Below, piece after piece: positions 1 through 6,894 of a stretch of 9,772 bases of DNA. The DNA is taken from contig JAKAGC010000093.1 in the NCBI GenBank assembly GCA_021817755.1, positions 1 to 9,772 of the forward strand, in the 5' to 3' direction. Below the pieces are notes generated by a model. It worked only from the letters and a program-made list of their open reading frames with translations. It made no database searches and was not told the origin of the DNA. Numbering within the stretch: position 1 is the stretch's first letter; every line of letters begins with the position of its first letter. Source of the DNA: Acidobacteriota bacterium (GTDB lineage Bacteria > Acidobacteriota > Aminicenantia > UBA2199). Position numbers and translations under genes: made by a program.

Positions 1-202
1 TAAATATATTTCATTTATCTAATTAAAAATCACAAAAATGGAATAGATGTTATAACTTATATATTCAAATCCGATAACTAAAATTAAAAATATTATTGAG
101 AAATATTAGAATAACGTATTATCGAATCTTTCAAATTTTATCGCCAAGAAAAAATCTATCAATATGCGTGTAATCAGTTTAATGGAGCGGTGATTTTTAA
201 GG
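1..202. other. AT-rich stretch of unknown origin next to the tyrS break
   Basis: This stretch carries no recognisable gene and is dense in stops in all frames. It lies directly beyond the point where tyrS loses similarity to its family (near base 247). The only open stretch of note is a plus-strand frame from 115 to a stop at 232-234, about 39 codons with no start. Its residues look protein-like (for example a KIYQY segment), but I could not match it to a family. It could be a decayed gene remnant, the end of an inserted element lying to the left of the window, or non-coding sequence brought in by rearrangement or misassembly. I see no inverted-repeat ends or target-site duplication inside the window that would prove an insertion. 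Confidence 0.4.
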
Positions 203-1048
203 TTATTGTAGAGAAAATAATATTATTTTTATGACTTGAATTATAAAAATTTTAATATATTTTTCTGCATCTTCATCCGATGTATTCAACCAGAATTGGT
301 AGAATTTATACGGTGATGTATAGCGTGCATCCAGCCAGACAGTACCTTCTTCGGTTTTCCCGAATTTCCCGCCATCTGCTTTGGTGATTAAAGGACAAGT
401 TAATGCGAATGCTTCTCCACTTGCTTTTCTTCGGATTAATTCGGTTCCGGAAGTAATATTTCCCCACTGATCCGAACCACCCATCTGGAGTTTGCAATTG
501 TGTTCCTTAAACAGATAATAAAAATCATAAGCCTGCAATAATTGATAAGAGAATTCTGTGAAAGATAAACCCGTTTCGAGACGTTTTTTAACAGAATCCT
601 TTGCCATCATATAATTGACAGTCAAGTGCTTTCCAACATCTCTTAAGAAACCAAGAAAGCTAAAATCTTTCGTCCAATCGTAATTATTAACAAGAAGAGC
701 ACGGTTTTCACTTTTACTTTCAAAATCCAGAAACTTACCCAATTGTTTTTTTATGCATTCCTGGTTATGGCGTAATGTTTGTTCATCCAGGAGAACGCGT
801 TCTTCGGATTTCCCGGAGGGGTCGCCGATCATACCCGTCGCCCCTCCTACTAAAGCAATGGGCTTATGCCCGGCCCCCTGTAAATGCTTAAGCATCATAA
901 TGGAGACCAGGTGCCCGATGTGAAGTGAATCGGCAGTTGGATCGATACCTACATAAGCAGTAGTCATTTCTTTTTCCAACTGTTCTTCCGTGCCCGGCAT
1001 GATATCGTGTATCATGCCCCTCCACTTCAATTCTTCGACAAAGTTCAT
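203..1048 (-). CDS. tyrS: Tyrosyl-tRNA synthetase, C-terminally truncated (probably broken)
   Basis: Class I aminoacyl-tRNA synthetase that would attach tyrosine to tRNA-Tyr in the cytoplasm. The frame gives 281 residues where the family usually has about 400-430. Visible motifs are HIGH at residues 43-46, [17 protein letters not shown] at about 68-84, the tyrosine-pocket and tRNA-side segment GGSDQWGNI at 190-198, and the KMSKS-equivalent KFGKT at 228-232. Similarity to the Bacteroidota-like TyrS runs to about residue 268 (YIKIF, near base 247). The last 13 residues are unrelated and AT-rich. The anticodon-binding helical domain and the C-terminal S4-like RNA-binding domain are therefore missing, so the product is unlikely to be functional as drawn. 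The start overlaps the korC stop by ATGA at 1045-1048, with a weak GGACGG Shine-Dalgarno. Because TyrS is essential, expect an intact copy elsewhere or a false join in the assembly. Confidence 0.93.
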   Translation of the reverse strand: MNFVEELKWRGMIHDIMPGTEEQLEKEMTTAYVGIDPTADSLHIGHLVSIMMLKHLQGAGHKPIALVGGATGMIGDPSGKSEERVLLDEQTLRHNQECIKKQLGKFLDFESKSENRALLVNNYDWTKDFSFLGFLRDVGKHLTVNYMMAKDSVKKRLETGLSFTEFSYQLLQAYDFYYLFKEHNCKLQMGGSDQWGNITSGTELIRRKASGEAFALTCPLITKADGGKFGKTEEGTVWLDARYTSPYKFYQFWLNTSDEDAEKYIKIFIIQVIKIILFSLQ

Positions 1049-1578
1049 ACTAATGACCGTCCTACCTCGATTGCTTTCATATTAAGATCATAAAATTCTT
1101 TTGGTGCCCAATGCTTAACATAATCGATCATATTCTGAAAATCGACGATATTGGTCAGTTTTTGAGTTATTGCCAATGTGACGACAGAAGTAAGAACAAT
1201 ATTTCCCAATTGTTTTTTGGTTTCATTAATAATAGGGACTTTAAAAAGTTTCCAATTTTTGGTATCCCCTAAATCTTTAACCAGATTGGTATCAACGATG
1301 ACAATTGCATCATCTTTGATTCTATTTTTATAGAGTTCATATGGTTTCTGGAATGTGCAGAGAAAAAAATCAATCGCTGTTGCTTGTGGAAATATTATAC
1401 GTTCAGAATCGATGATAATGTCGACTTTGGTTGGGCCTCCACGCACAGTAGCTGTGTATGTGGGGCTTTCGACTGCGTATTTACTTTCTTTTTCAACGGC
1501 AATATCTACCAGCAGGGCACCGGCTGTTACGATTCCCTGGCCGCCGACCGCACCATATCTGATTTCATACCTGCTCAT
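1045..1578 (-). CDS. korC: 2-oxoacid:ferredoxin oxidoreductase, gamma subunit (KorC type)
   Basis: Gamma subunit of a four-subunit 2-oxoacid:ferredoxin oxidoreductase. In this family the gamma domain packs on the alpha/beta catalytic core and contributes to CoA-dependent turnover. The 177 residues are full length for the family. The glycine-rich segment VGGQG sits at residues 11-15, followed by the typical [12 protein letters not shown] stretch at about 45-56. The start is supported by a GGAGG Shine-Dalgarno a few bases upstream and by the ATGA overlap with the korB stop at 1575-1578; its own stop overlaps the tyrS start in the same way. The gene order delta-alpha-beta-gamma and the KorA/KorB sequences favour the 2-oxoglutarate type, but substrate choice among 2-oxoglutarate, branched-chain oxoacids and others is inferred, not shown. 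Confidence 0.92.
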   Translation of the reverse strand: MSRYEIRYGAVGGQGIVTAGALLVDIAVEKESKYAVESPTYTATVRGGPTKVDIIIDSERIIFPQATAIDFFLCTFQKPYELYKNRIKDDAIVIVDTNLVKDLGDTKNWKLFKVPIINETKKQLGNIVLTSVVTLAITQKLTNIVDFQNMIDYVKHWAPKEFYDLNMKAIEVGRSLV

Positions 1579-2420
1579 TTTCCCTCCGCACTTTGTTTCG
1601 CTGCCGCTTCTTTTGCAGCAGGAACAATATGTTTATAATACAATTCGGAATATTCGAGGCGTTCTTTATCCTCCATGAGGATTCCTACCGGGTATTTATG
1701 TGCTTTTTCTTCCGATGTCAATTTATCATATTCCGCTTGAGTAACAGAACGAGATGCAATCCATTTTGTCATAGTAATCGGGTCTTTTAGTTTATTCCTG
1801 CGTCCCAGATTGATATGGCAATTGCTAATAACTTCAACTACGGAAAATCCTTTATGTTCGAAGGACTTTTTAATAACCTGGCGAAGAGGATGCATACGGA
1901 GAACGGTTTCTCTTGCGACAAAAGAAGCTTTTGCTGCAATAAGAAGTTCGCTAGCCATAAATTTCGGTTCGATATTACCGTAAGGTGTCGTTTCTGTGAT
2001 GAATTTCTGTGGAGTCAGAGGAGAGACTTGCCCTCCGGTCATACCATAAATACCATTATTGATAAGGATCATCTTGATCCCGATATTTCGACGTGCGGCG
2101 TGGATTAAATGGTTACCGCCAATAGCAGTTGCATCACCGTCACCGGAAATTACCACAACTGTCTTTTCAGGGCGAGCCAATTTAATACCGGTTGCGAAAG
2201 TTAACGCCCTTCCATGTGTAACATGAAGTGTATTGGTATTAAAGAAAGTCGGCATTCTACCTGAACATCCGATACCCGATACGACGATGATGTCATCAGG
2301 GGGAAGTTTTAAATCCGCAAATGCCATTGCAATCGTTTTCAACACAATACCATCTCCGCATCCCGGACACCAGGGAGTCGGGAATGTTCGATATCTTATA
2401 TAGCGTTCATAGTCTCTCAT
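1575..2420 (-). CDS. korB: 2-oxoacid:ferredoxin oxidoreductase, TPP-binding beta subunit (KorB type)
   Basis: Beta subunit that binds thiamine pyrophosphate and the TPP-proximal [4Fe-4S] cluster. It takes part in oxidative decarboxylation of a 2-oxoacid to its acyl-CoA, or the reverse carboxylation with reduced ferredoxin. The 281 residues show CPGCGDG at 18-24, GIGCSGR at 49-55, HGRA at 69-72, the Mg/TPP motif GDGDA at 93-97 and NNGIYGMTGGQ at 121-131. Cys18, Cys21, Cys52 and Cys201 sit where the four cluster ligands are expected in this family. The C-terminal 20 or so residues are Ala/Lys-rich and probably flexible. An AAGGAG Shine-Dalgarno (complement of 2429-2434) supports the start. The gene overlaps korA and korC by ATGA at its two ends, consistent with equimolar translation of the complex. 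Confidence 0.95.
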   Translation of the reverse strand: MRDYERYIRYRTFPTPWCPGCGDGIVLKTIAMAFADLKLPPDDIIVVSGIGCSGRMPTFFNTNTLHVTHGRALTFATGIKLARPEKTVVVISGDGDATAIGGNHLIHAARRNIGIKMILINNGIYGMTGGQVSPLTPQKFITETTPYGNIEPKFMASELLIAAKASFVARETVLRMHPLRQVIKKSFEHKGFSVVEVISNCHINLGRRNKLKDPITMTKWIASRSVTQAEYDKLTSEEKAHKYPVGILMEDKERLEYSELYYKHIVPAAKEAAAKQSAEGK

Positions 2421-3550
2421 TTTACAAACTCCTTTAAGGATTGGAGAACCTCAGCGGGAGTAAAGGGAACTCCATTGGCTCGTAACAATGCCCTTGTATT
2501 AACATCATCAGTGGCCACGCGTTCCACTTCCAATTTCATCTGTCCCATATTCATTTCCACGGTAAGTACTTTTTTAATCCGTTTAAAACGTTCTTTTAAT
2601 TCTCTTTCCGGGAAAGGCCAAATGGTTAATGCCTGGAATAAACCAGCTTTAATACCTTGCTGCCGTGCCAGGTCTACTGCTGCGATTGCCGCACGTGCAG
2701 AGACACCAAAACTGAAAATCATAATCTCAGCATCTTCCATTCGATATTCTTTAAACTTGATAATCTCATCCAACCGACTGTAAATTTTTTGCATACGAAG
2801 CGTTTGCATTTTATCAACCAGGGCAGGATCAGTAGTAGGCCAACCATGACGGTCATGCTCAAGGCTGTCGATATGAATCGGATAACCTTTGAAAAAATCA
2901 ACTCTTGGGGGTATTTCACCGATCTGGCGGTCATAGATATTCAAATCCTCATCCAATGGATGATCCGCACCATTAAACACGGCAATTTCTTTTTGATCCG
3001 GGATTTCTATATCTTCATGAGCTTTTGCAATCACTTCATCCATCATCAAAATAACCGGTGTCCAAAATTTTTCCGAAAGGTTGAACGCCCGGATGGTTTC
3101 GCTGTAAATTTCATCTGAGAAAGCGGGATAAAGTGCGATAATCGGATGATCTCCGTGTGTTCCCCACCGTGCTTGAAGCATATCGGCCTGAGCTGGTTTG
3201 GTTGGTAATCCAGTAGATGGACCGCCTCTCATAACATTAATAATTACCACCGGTATTTCTGCTATAACCGCCATTCCCAGGTGCTCTTGCATCAGGGAAA
3301 ATCCCGGTCCACTTGTTGCGGTCAATGCTTTTTTACCGGATAGAGATGCACCGATGCATGCTCCGAGGGAAGCGATTTCATCTTCCATCTGAATAAAATC
3401 ATATCCCAGTTTCGGCAGCTCGGCAGACATGTATTGGGCAACTTCGGATGAAGGAGTAATGGGATAACCGGCATAAAAATTACAGCCCGCAGCTACTGCT
3501 GCTTTTGCAGCAATAATGTTTCCTTGTAATACTTCTCTTTTTTTGCTCAT
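2417..3550 (-). CDS. korA: 2-oxoacid:ferredoxin oxidoreductase, alpha subunit (KorA type)
   Basis: Alpha subunit carrying the pyrimidine-binding half of the TPP site and the C-terminal transketolase-like domain of the enzyme. The 377 residues are typical for a KorA without a fused gamma domain. Motifs in order are YPITPSSE at 29-36, which contains the Thr-Pro substrate-loop signature, MEDEIAS at 55-61, SGPGFSLM at 80-87, and RGGPSTGLPTK at 108-118. A Rossmann-like C-terminal domain follows (about 255-377, including IFSFGVSARAA and a TVEMNMGQ segment). An AAGGA Shine-Dalgarno lies inside the end of korD, and the start overlaps the korD stop by ATGA at 3547-3550. The family assignment is firm. 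The 2-oxoglutarate substrate is the most likely reading from overall sequence and order. Confidence 0.95.
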   Translation of the reverse strand: MSKKREVLQGNIIAAKAAVAAGCNFYAGYPITPSSEVAQYMSAELPKLGYDFIQMEDEIASLGACIGASLSGKKALTATSGPGFSLMQEHLGMAVIAEIPVVIINVMRGGPSTGLPTKPAQADMLQARWGTHGDHPIIALYPAFSDEIYSETIRAFNLSEKFWTPVILMMDEVIAKAHEDIEIPDQKEIAVFNGADHPLDEDLNIYDRQIGEIPPRVDFFKGYPIHIDSLEHDRHGWPTTDPALVDKMQTLRMQKIYSRLDEIIKFKEYRMEDAEIMIFSFGVSARAAIAAVDLARQQGIKAGLFQALTIWPFPERELKERFKRIKKVLTVEMNMGQMKLEVERVATDDVNTRALLRANGVPFTPAEVLQSLKEFVK

Positions 3551-3846
3551 TGTTTGTCCTTCTCTTCCTCTTCATAATTTACGAATATAGCAAAATCAGG
3601 GCATCGTTGCTCACACATCTTGCAACCAATACAAAATTCCTGTGCATCGACTTTAACGGATACTCCGAATTTGCCTTCGATGTTGTCTTCCAACTGCAAT
3701 GTTCCGGTTGGGCATATATCAACGCATAACCCACACCCTTTGCAGTACATGGAAACGACGGTCAGTTCGTTTTTCTTGGGAGAGGGTTTCCTTTTTGCCC
3801 TTCTCGCCAAGGCCTCCTCATTGGCTTGTCGTTCAAATTTTTCCAT
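3547..3846 (-). CDS. korD: 2-oxoacid:ferredoxin oxidoreductase, ferredoxin-like delta subunit (KorD type)
   Basis: Small electron-transfer subunit that would pass electrons from the TPP-proximal cluster of KorB to soluble ferredoxin. The 99-residue protein has two CxxCxxCxxxCP motifs, with cysteines at 35, 38, 41, 45 and 72, 75, 78, 82, giving two [4Fe-4S] clusters. The first 26 residues form a charged extension with a basic KRKPSPKK patch. The C-terminus is acidic and lysine-rich. It is the promoter-proximal gene of the operon. A good GAGGTG Shine-Dalgarno (complement of 3852-3857) precedes the ATG. Its stop overlaps the korA start, so the two are translationally coupled. A free ferredoxin is the alternative, but the position in front of korA makes delta subunit by far the better call. 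Confidence 0.93.
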   Translation of the reverse strand: MEKFERQANEEALARRAKRKPSPKKNELTVVSMYCKGCGLCVDICPTGTLQLEDNIEGKFGVSVKVDAQEFCIGCKMCEQRCPDFAIFVNYEEEEKDKQ

Positions 3847-4090
3847 TTATTCACCTCAAAAGATGGATGTCTTGTGTAAAATTTATTGTGACTTCTACTT
3901 TAAAATTTACAGGATTTTTCTCCAATAGTTTTATCATTTTAGATAATGCATGATATCATAAATTGAGGTTCTTTAAAATCGTTTTTCTCAAAATTTTTTA
4001 TTTTTTTACTCCTGAATCTCGAAACTCTCTATTTATAATTTTCCTCAGGCATAACCTAATTCATTACATAAAAACAAACGTTTTCTTACC

Positions 4091-4145
4091 TGTCCGAAAA
4101 AATGATCCCGGACATATTACCCTGAATTAATACGTCCCGGAACAT
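4091..4145. repeat. Small inverted and direct repeats upstream of tonB (possible operator)
   Basis: TGTCCG at 4091-4096 is the inverted complement of CGGACA at 4109-4114, with 12 bases between the arms. TCCCGGACAT at 4106-4115 is repeated almost exactly as TCCCGGAACAT at 4135-4145, 29 bases apart. These GC-rich blocks stand out from the AT-rich surroundings and end shortly upstream of the likely tonB promoter. A repressor or activator site is an inference; the motif is not one I can assign to a known regulator. Confidence 0.35.
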
Positions 4146-4171
4146 GACTTAGGACCTTTTTAACACTTTAT

Positions 4172-4177
4172 TATACT
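4172..4177 (+). promoter_or_regulatory. Probable -10 element of the tonB-family gene
   Basis: TATACT matches the TATAAT consensus at five of six bases and lies about 14 bases before the strong Shine-Dalgarno, giving a short leader. No good -35 is seen at 16-18 bases upstream (TTAGGA at 4149-4154 is poor), which would fit an activated promoter, perhaps through the neighbouring repeats. Confidence 0.4.
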
Positions 4178-4190
4178 AATATGTATTCGC

Positions 4191-4199
4191 AAAGGAGGT
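4191..4199 (+). promoter_or_regulatory. Shine-Dalgarno that fixes the tonB-family start
   Basis: AAAGGAGGT is an essentially perfect ribosome-binding site, five bases before the ATG at 4205. An in-frame ATG at 4181 lies upstream of this site and is therefore not the start. Confidence 0.85.
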
Positions 4200-4204
4200 C
4201 CAAC

Positions 4205-4948
4205 ATGAACAACAAGAGACAAATTATTTTTGAGCAAGCGTTAGCAAAACCGGAATCGACAAAAAAGTGGTTACTCTTTCCATTTTCATTTCTTTGTCAT
4301 GCAGCCATCGTCCTGGCGGTATTGGTTTTTCCTCTAATGAGTACAAATTCCGAAAATCCTATATTAAAAGTATATGATGTTTTTCTGGATATGAAAGTAC
4401 CCCAGGCCGTTCCCCCTATTCCTGTCGCAAAAAAAGGTAATCCTCACCCCAAGAAAAACCAGGAAGAACGGCAGGCACGCCCTGTAAATACAGGAAGACT
4501 TGTGGAGCCGGTTAAAATTCCAACTGAAATCGAAGATGAAAGTCTGGATAGTTTAATGTCTGGGGATGGATCGGGATTCGGCCCTGAAGGAGCAATTGAT
4601 GGCGACGAATTAGGTATCCCATTTGCGAGTCCTATCTGGCAGGATGGTAATAATCTCGAGAAAGCAACACCGATTACTATTGTCCAGATGCCGCGCTTAA
4701 TTAAACGCGTTACTCCAGAATACCCGATTATTGCATTAAAGACCAGGATACAGGGAGTCGTAGTAATCGAGGCTGTAACCGATGTCCGTGGAAATGTTAT
4801 TAAAACCACAGTAATCGCCGGGCATCCCTTACTGAGACAAGCTGCAATAGATGCTGTCAAACAGTGGGTTTACGAACCTTATATCGTTAACGGTTTCCCC
4901 AGACCCGTTGTTTTTTCTGTAAAGGTCAATTTCAATCTGCAAAATTAA
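4205..4948 (+). CDS. TonB-family energy transducer
   Basis: Inner-membrane-anchored, periplasm-spanning protein of the TonB family, which passes proton-motive energy from ExbB/ExbD to outer-membrane TonB-dependent receptors. The 247 residues show a basic cytoplasmic N-terminus, one transmembrane helix at about 22-45, a Pro/Lys-rich periplasmic linker at about 65-106, a Gly/Asp-rich stretch at about 119-137, and a TonB C-terminal domain at about 161-246. The domain has the PRLIKRVTPEYP opening (163-174), the GVVVIEAVTD strand and the AVKQWVYEPY segment (217-226). The start at 4205 is chosen over 4181 because of the perfect Shine-Dalgarno. No exbB, exbD or receptor gene is in the window. The gene is alone on this strand between its promoter region and a terminator, so it is probably monocistronic. 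Its substrate cannot be told. Confidence 0.9.
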   Translation: MNNKRQIIFEQALAKPESTKKWLLFPFSFLCHAAIVLAVLVFPLMSTNSENPILKVYDVFLDMKVPQAVPPIPVAKKGNPHPKKNQEERQARPVNTGRLVEPVKIPTEIEDESLDSLMSGDGSGFGPEGAIDGDELGIPFASPIWQDGNNLEKATPITIVQMPRLIKRVTPEYPIIALKTRIQGVVVIEAVTDVRGNVIKTTVIAGHPLLRQAAIDAVKQWVYEPYIVNGFPRPVVFSVKVNFNLQN

Positions 4949-5269
4949 GTAAGTATTAAGCAAAATTCTTCTGATGGTATAATTACTCTGGGGAGCTTTA
5001 TGCTCCCCTTTTATTTATTTCCATTTTAAAAGTATTTCAAGGCTTTTACTATTTTATATATAATAATTAGTTTTCATATATTAAACCCTTTTTTTCCGGT
5101 TTATTCAGTAATTATAATGGTTTCATTACAATGTTCAAGTATCGTACATGTCAGTTCTCATCTCCGAATCGAACAATTATCTCCTTCAATACTATAATGT
5201 TTATTTAAATAGTTCTATAAAAAATTCGTTTTGAAAAACTCCCATATTTCGTATTTATGGATTTTTGCC
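4949..5269. other. AT-rich intergenic gap between tonB and tRNA-Arg
   Basis: After the tonB-family terminator (4990-5020) there are about 250 bases before the tRNA promoter. I see no supported open reading frame, RNA fold or repeat here; only AT-rich sequence with chance -10-like TATAAT matches. Confidence 0.6.
4990..5020 (+). terminator. Intrinsic terminator of the tonB-family gene
   Basis: A perfect 7-bp GC-rich stem GGGGAGC (4990-4996) and GCTCCCC (5002-5008) encloses a 5-base loop, directly followed by the T-rich tail TTTTATTTATTT. It lies about 40 bases after the stop codon, as expected for a rho-independent terminator. Confidence 0.9.
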
Positions 5270-5298
5270 TTGAAATTATTTTAAAAACATTGTATAAT
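5270..5298 (+). promoter_or_regulatory. Promoter of tRNA-Arg
   Basis: TTGAAA (5270-5275) and a perfect TATAAT (5293-5298) are separated by 17 bases, a near-consensus sigma-70 type promoter. Transcription would begin near 5305, about 14 bases before the mature tRNA 5' end. Confidence 0.8.
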
Positions 5299-5318
5299 CG
5301 ATTCATTGATGAATAGAT

Positions 5319-5391
5319 GCGCCCGTAGCTCAAAGGATAGAGCGGTAGACTTCGAATCTGCGCGTTGGGGGTTCGATCCCCTCCGGGCGCG
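5319..5391 (+). tRNA. tRNA-Arg, anticodon TCG
   Basis: The full cloverleaf can be folded by eye. The acceptor stem is GCGCCCG (5319-5325) with CGGGCGC (5384-5390). The D stem is GCTC/GAGC (5328-5331, 5340-5343). The anticodon stem is GTAGA/TCTGC, with loop CTTCGAA placing the anticodon TCG at 5352-5354. The T stem is GGGGG/CCCTC around the loop TTCGATC (5372-5378). The discriminator base is G5391. CCA is not encoded, so a CCA-adding enzyme must complete the tRNA. It reads CGA and probably other CGN arginine codons. A T-rich run shortly after the gene may help end the transcript; no separate hairpin terminator is seen. Confidence 0.97.
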
Positions 5392-5418
5392 CTTCTATTT
5401 TTTACTTAGCAATATCTA

Positions 5419-5447
5419 TTGCAAAATAATTTTTTATCGTTTAAAAT
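5419..5447 (+). promoter_or_regulatory. Possible promoter of the helical-protein gene
   Basis: TTGCAA (5419-5424) and TAAAAT (5442-5447) have a 17-base spacer. The expected start point falls at about 5454-5455, on the first base of the ATG, suggesting a leaderless transcript. The -35 is the same hexamer as in the stronger promoter at 7927. Confidence 0.35.
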
Positions 5448-5454
5448 TAGGGAC

Positions 5455-6843
5455 ATGGAAAACAAAGACATAAAAGATATCAATGATTTTTTTTCTGAAG
5501 AAAACCCGGAACTTTCCCCTGAACAAAAATGGGATAGAGTTTTTAATGGCTGGATCAACAAATTAGATGAAAAAAAACTACTCACCAACCTCTTCGAATT
5601 GAAACTCTGGTTCGAAGCAATCGAAGAATTTTTCTCTTCTACTTACATTGAAGATATTATTTTCAAATCCCAGCCCATCAATAACCGTGATTATGAATTC
5701 TACCTCAATATCTTCTCCATGATTAGTGGGAAAATAATCAATCTCCTTAAAGACCTCGATTTCGAAAAAGATAAATACCTTCTCAATTTTGAAGAATTTA
5801 TCGTGGATAAAATTCTCGAAAATTATTCCAGCAAAGTTTTCCCATATTTAAAAGATATCTATTCTCCCGAATCCTGGTTCTACAGTCTCCGTCTTTTTCT
5901 CCAAAACCTTCGCCATATCACATTTGAACTTGGCGGACTTGAAACCACGTCACAAAAAACGTATTCTGCTATCCGTAAACTCTATAGAAAAGAATTAATG
6001 GGGAACTCACTCATTATATCCTTGATGAAAGGCAATTTCATTCCCAAAATGGACAAAATTTATCAACAGGATATCTGTGATATTATTAACCATATCGATG
6101 ACAAAAAAATAAAAAAACATATCGGTATCTTTTTTATCTTTTCTTTCCGTATAATGAAATTAAACAACTTCATAGAGCTTAACCTCAATAAAGCTCGCAA
6201 TGTAACCATAACCATTCCTCTCATTCTCCTGTTGAAGAAAAAAATTGAAAATATCTTCATTTTTTATGATACTGCTCTAAAATCCAGCCTTGAAACGTAC
6301 TTCACAAACGAAGAAGATCGCGAAAAAATCAATAAAGTATTTACTTCTCTTGATCTTGAATATAAAAAAATATTCGATGGAGAATTCCCCTACTTCTTCG
6401 ATGAAAAGAATGAAAAAATTAACCGCCGTAAATTATTAAAGAATATTATTATTATTTCCGACTTCGCAATTAAAGAATTAATCGAAGGAGTTGCCAAATT
6501 CTACAAACCCGAAGTTTCCGGGAGTAATATTTTTGAAAATTATATTTCCAGGGCTGAAAAAGCATCTGAAGTCAAAGAAAAGCTTGTCAAACTTCACACA
6601 AAAATAAATGATTTCTTTTCTCAAAAATCCAAAATCACTCCTGCCGATATCTTTTTCGATATCAATCAATTTATTGAAACCGACCTCAATTACCTCCTCT
6701 TTAAAGATTGGAATGAATTCCTTAACTACTACAACAAACTCGTTACTACCGATTTCTCACCCGAGTTTAAAGTCAACCTCAAAGCTTTCCATTCATTTAT
6801 CACAAAAATTTTGAAAGAAATAGTCGATAACAGGGGCTTTTAA
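5455..6843 (+). CDS. Uncharacterised all-helical cytoplasmic protein (462 aa)
   Basis: I do not recognise this protein. Its 462 residues are rich in Lys, Glu, Ile, Phe and Asn and look helical throughout, with repeated amphipathic stretches and a dense hydrophobic/basic segment around residues 225-275. No signal peptide, nucleotide-binding motif, metal site or catalytic signature is visible. The start is uncertain. The ATG at 5455 is preceded only by AGGG two bases away, too close for normal initiation, and is preferred here because a promoter-like sequence would start transcription almost exactly at it. A TTG at 5419, 12 codons upstream, is the alternative but has no Shine-Dalgarno and falls on the -35 hexamer. 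The gene follows tRNA-Arg and lies 51 bases before the NDPK-like gene on the same strand with no terminator between, so the two are probably co-transcribed. It could be a scaffold or adaptor; that is a guess. Confidence 0.8.
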   Translation: MENKDIKDINDFFSEENPELSPEQKWDRVFNGWINKLDEKKLLTNLFELKLWFEAIEEFFSSTYIEDIIFKSQPINNRDYEFYLNIFSMISGKIINLLKDLDFEKDKYLLNFEEFIVDKILENYSSKVFPYLKDIYSPESWFYSLRLFLQNLRHITFELGGLETTSQKTYSAIRKLYRKELMGNSLIISLMKGNFIPKMDKIYQQDICDIINHIDDKKIKKHIGIFFIFSFRIMKLNNFIELNLNKARNVTITIPLILLLKKKIENIFIFYDTALKSSLETYFTNEEDREKINKVFTSLDLEYKKIFDGEFPYFFDEKNEKINRRKLLKNIIIISDFAIKELIEGVAKFYKPEVSGSNIFENYISRAEKASEVKEKLVKLHTKINDFFSQKSKITPADIFFDINQFIETDLNYLLFKDWNEFLNYYNKLVTTDFSPEFKVNLKAFHSFITKILKEIVDNRGF

Positions 6844-6878
6844 TAAATCTCCTGATTTTCAATCGACTGGAAAAATTT

Positions 6879-6886
6879 TAGGAGGA
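6879..6886 (+). promoter_or_regulatory. Shine-Dalgarno that supports the GTG start of the NDPK-like gene
   Basis: TAGGAGGA lies 8 bases before a GTG at 6895-6897 in the open frame. No ATG occurs in frame near it, so GTG is the best start. Confidence 0.75.
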
Positions 6887-6894
6887 ATAAGACT

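Larger units (their letters stand above)
3847..4190. other. Divergent intergenic region between korD (minus) and tonB (plus)
   Basis: About 340 bases without a supported gene; both flanking genes read outward, so it must hold the promoters for both. For the kor operon, the best pair I can see on the minus strand is TTGGAG (3925-3920) and TAAAGT (3902-3897) with a 17-base spacer, which is weak and uncertain. Other structure: a 10-bp palindrome ATGATATCAT at 3950-3959, and a GC-containing repeat cluster at 4091-4145, listed separately. The rest is AT-rich with several homopolymer runs. Confidence 0.5.

Noticed and set aside
115..234. Plus-strand open stretch of about 39 codons ending at a TGA, with protein-like composition
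   Set aside because: No start codon, no Shine-Dalgarno, stop codon directly upstream, and no family I could recognise; kept only as a possible remnant.
1..250. Insertion-sequence end as the cause of the tyrS break
   Set aside because: No terminal inverted repeat, target duplication or recognisable transposase residues lie inside the window; cannot be supported without more sequence.
2657..3118. 153-codon open frame on the plus strand inside korA
   Set aside because: It is antisense to a firmly identified korA and its residues show no family features; a shadow frame.
3950..3959. Perfect palindrome ATGATATCAT between korD and tonB
   Set aside because: Short and AT-rich; one such palindrome is expected by chance in DNA of this composition and no second copy is seen.
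4181..4204. Upstream in-frame ATG of the tonB-family gene
   Set aside because: The perfect AAAGGAGGT lies after it and five bases before the ATG at 4205.
4444..4860. 138-codon open frame on the minus strand inside the tonB-family gene
   Set aside because: It is antisense to the TonB linker and C-terminal domain, whose sense frame matches a known fold; a shadow frame.
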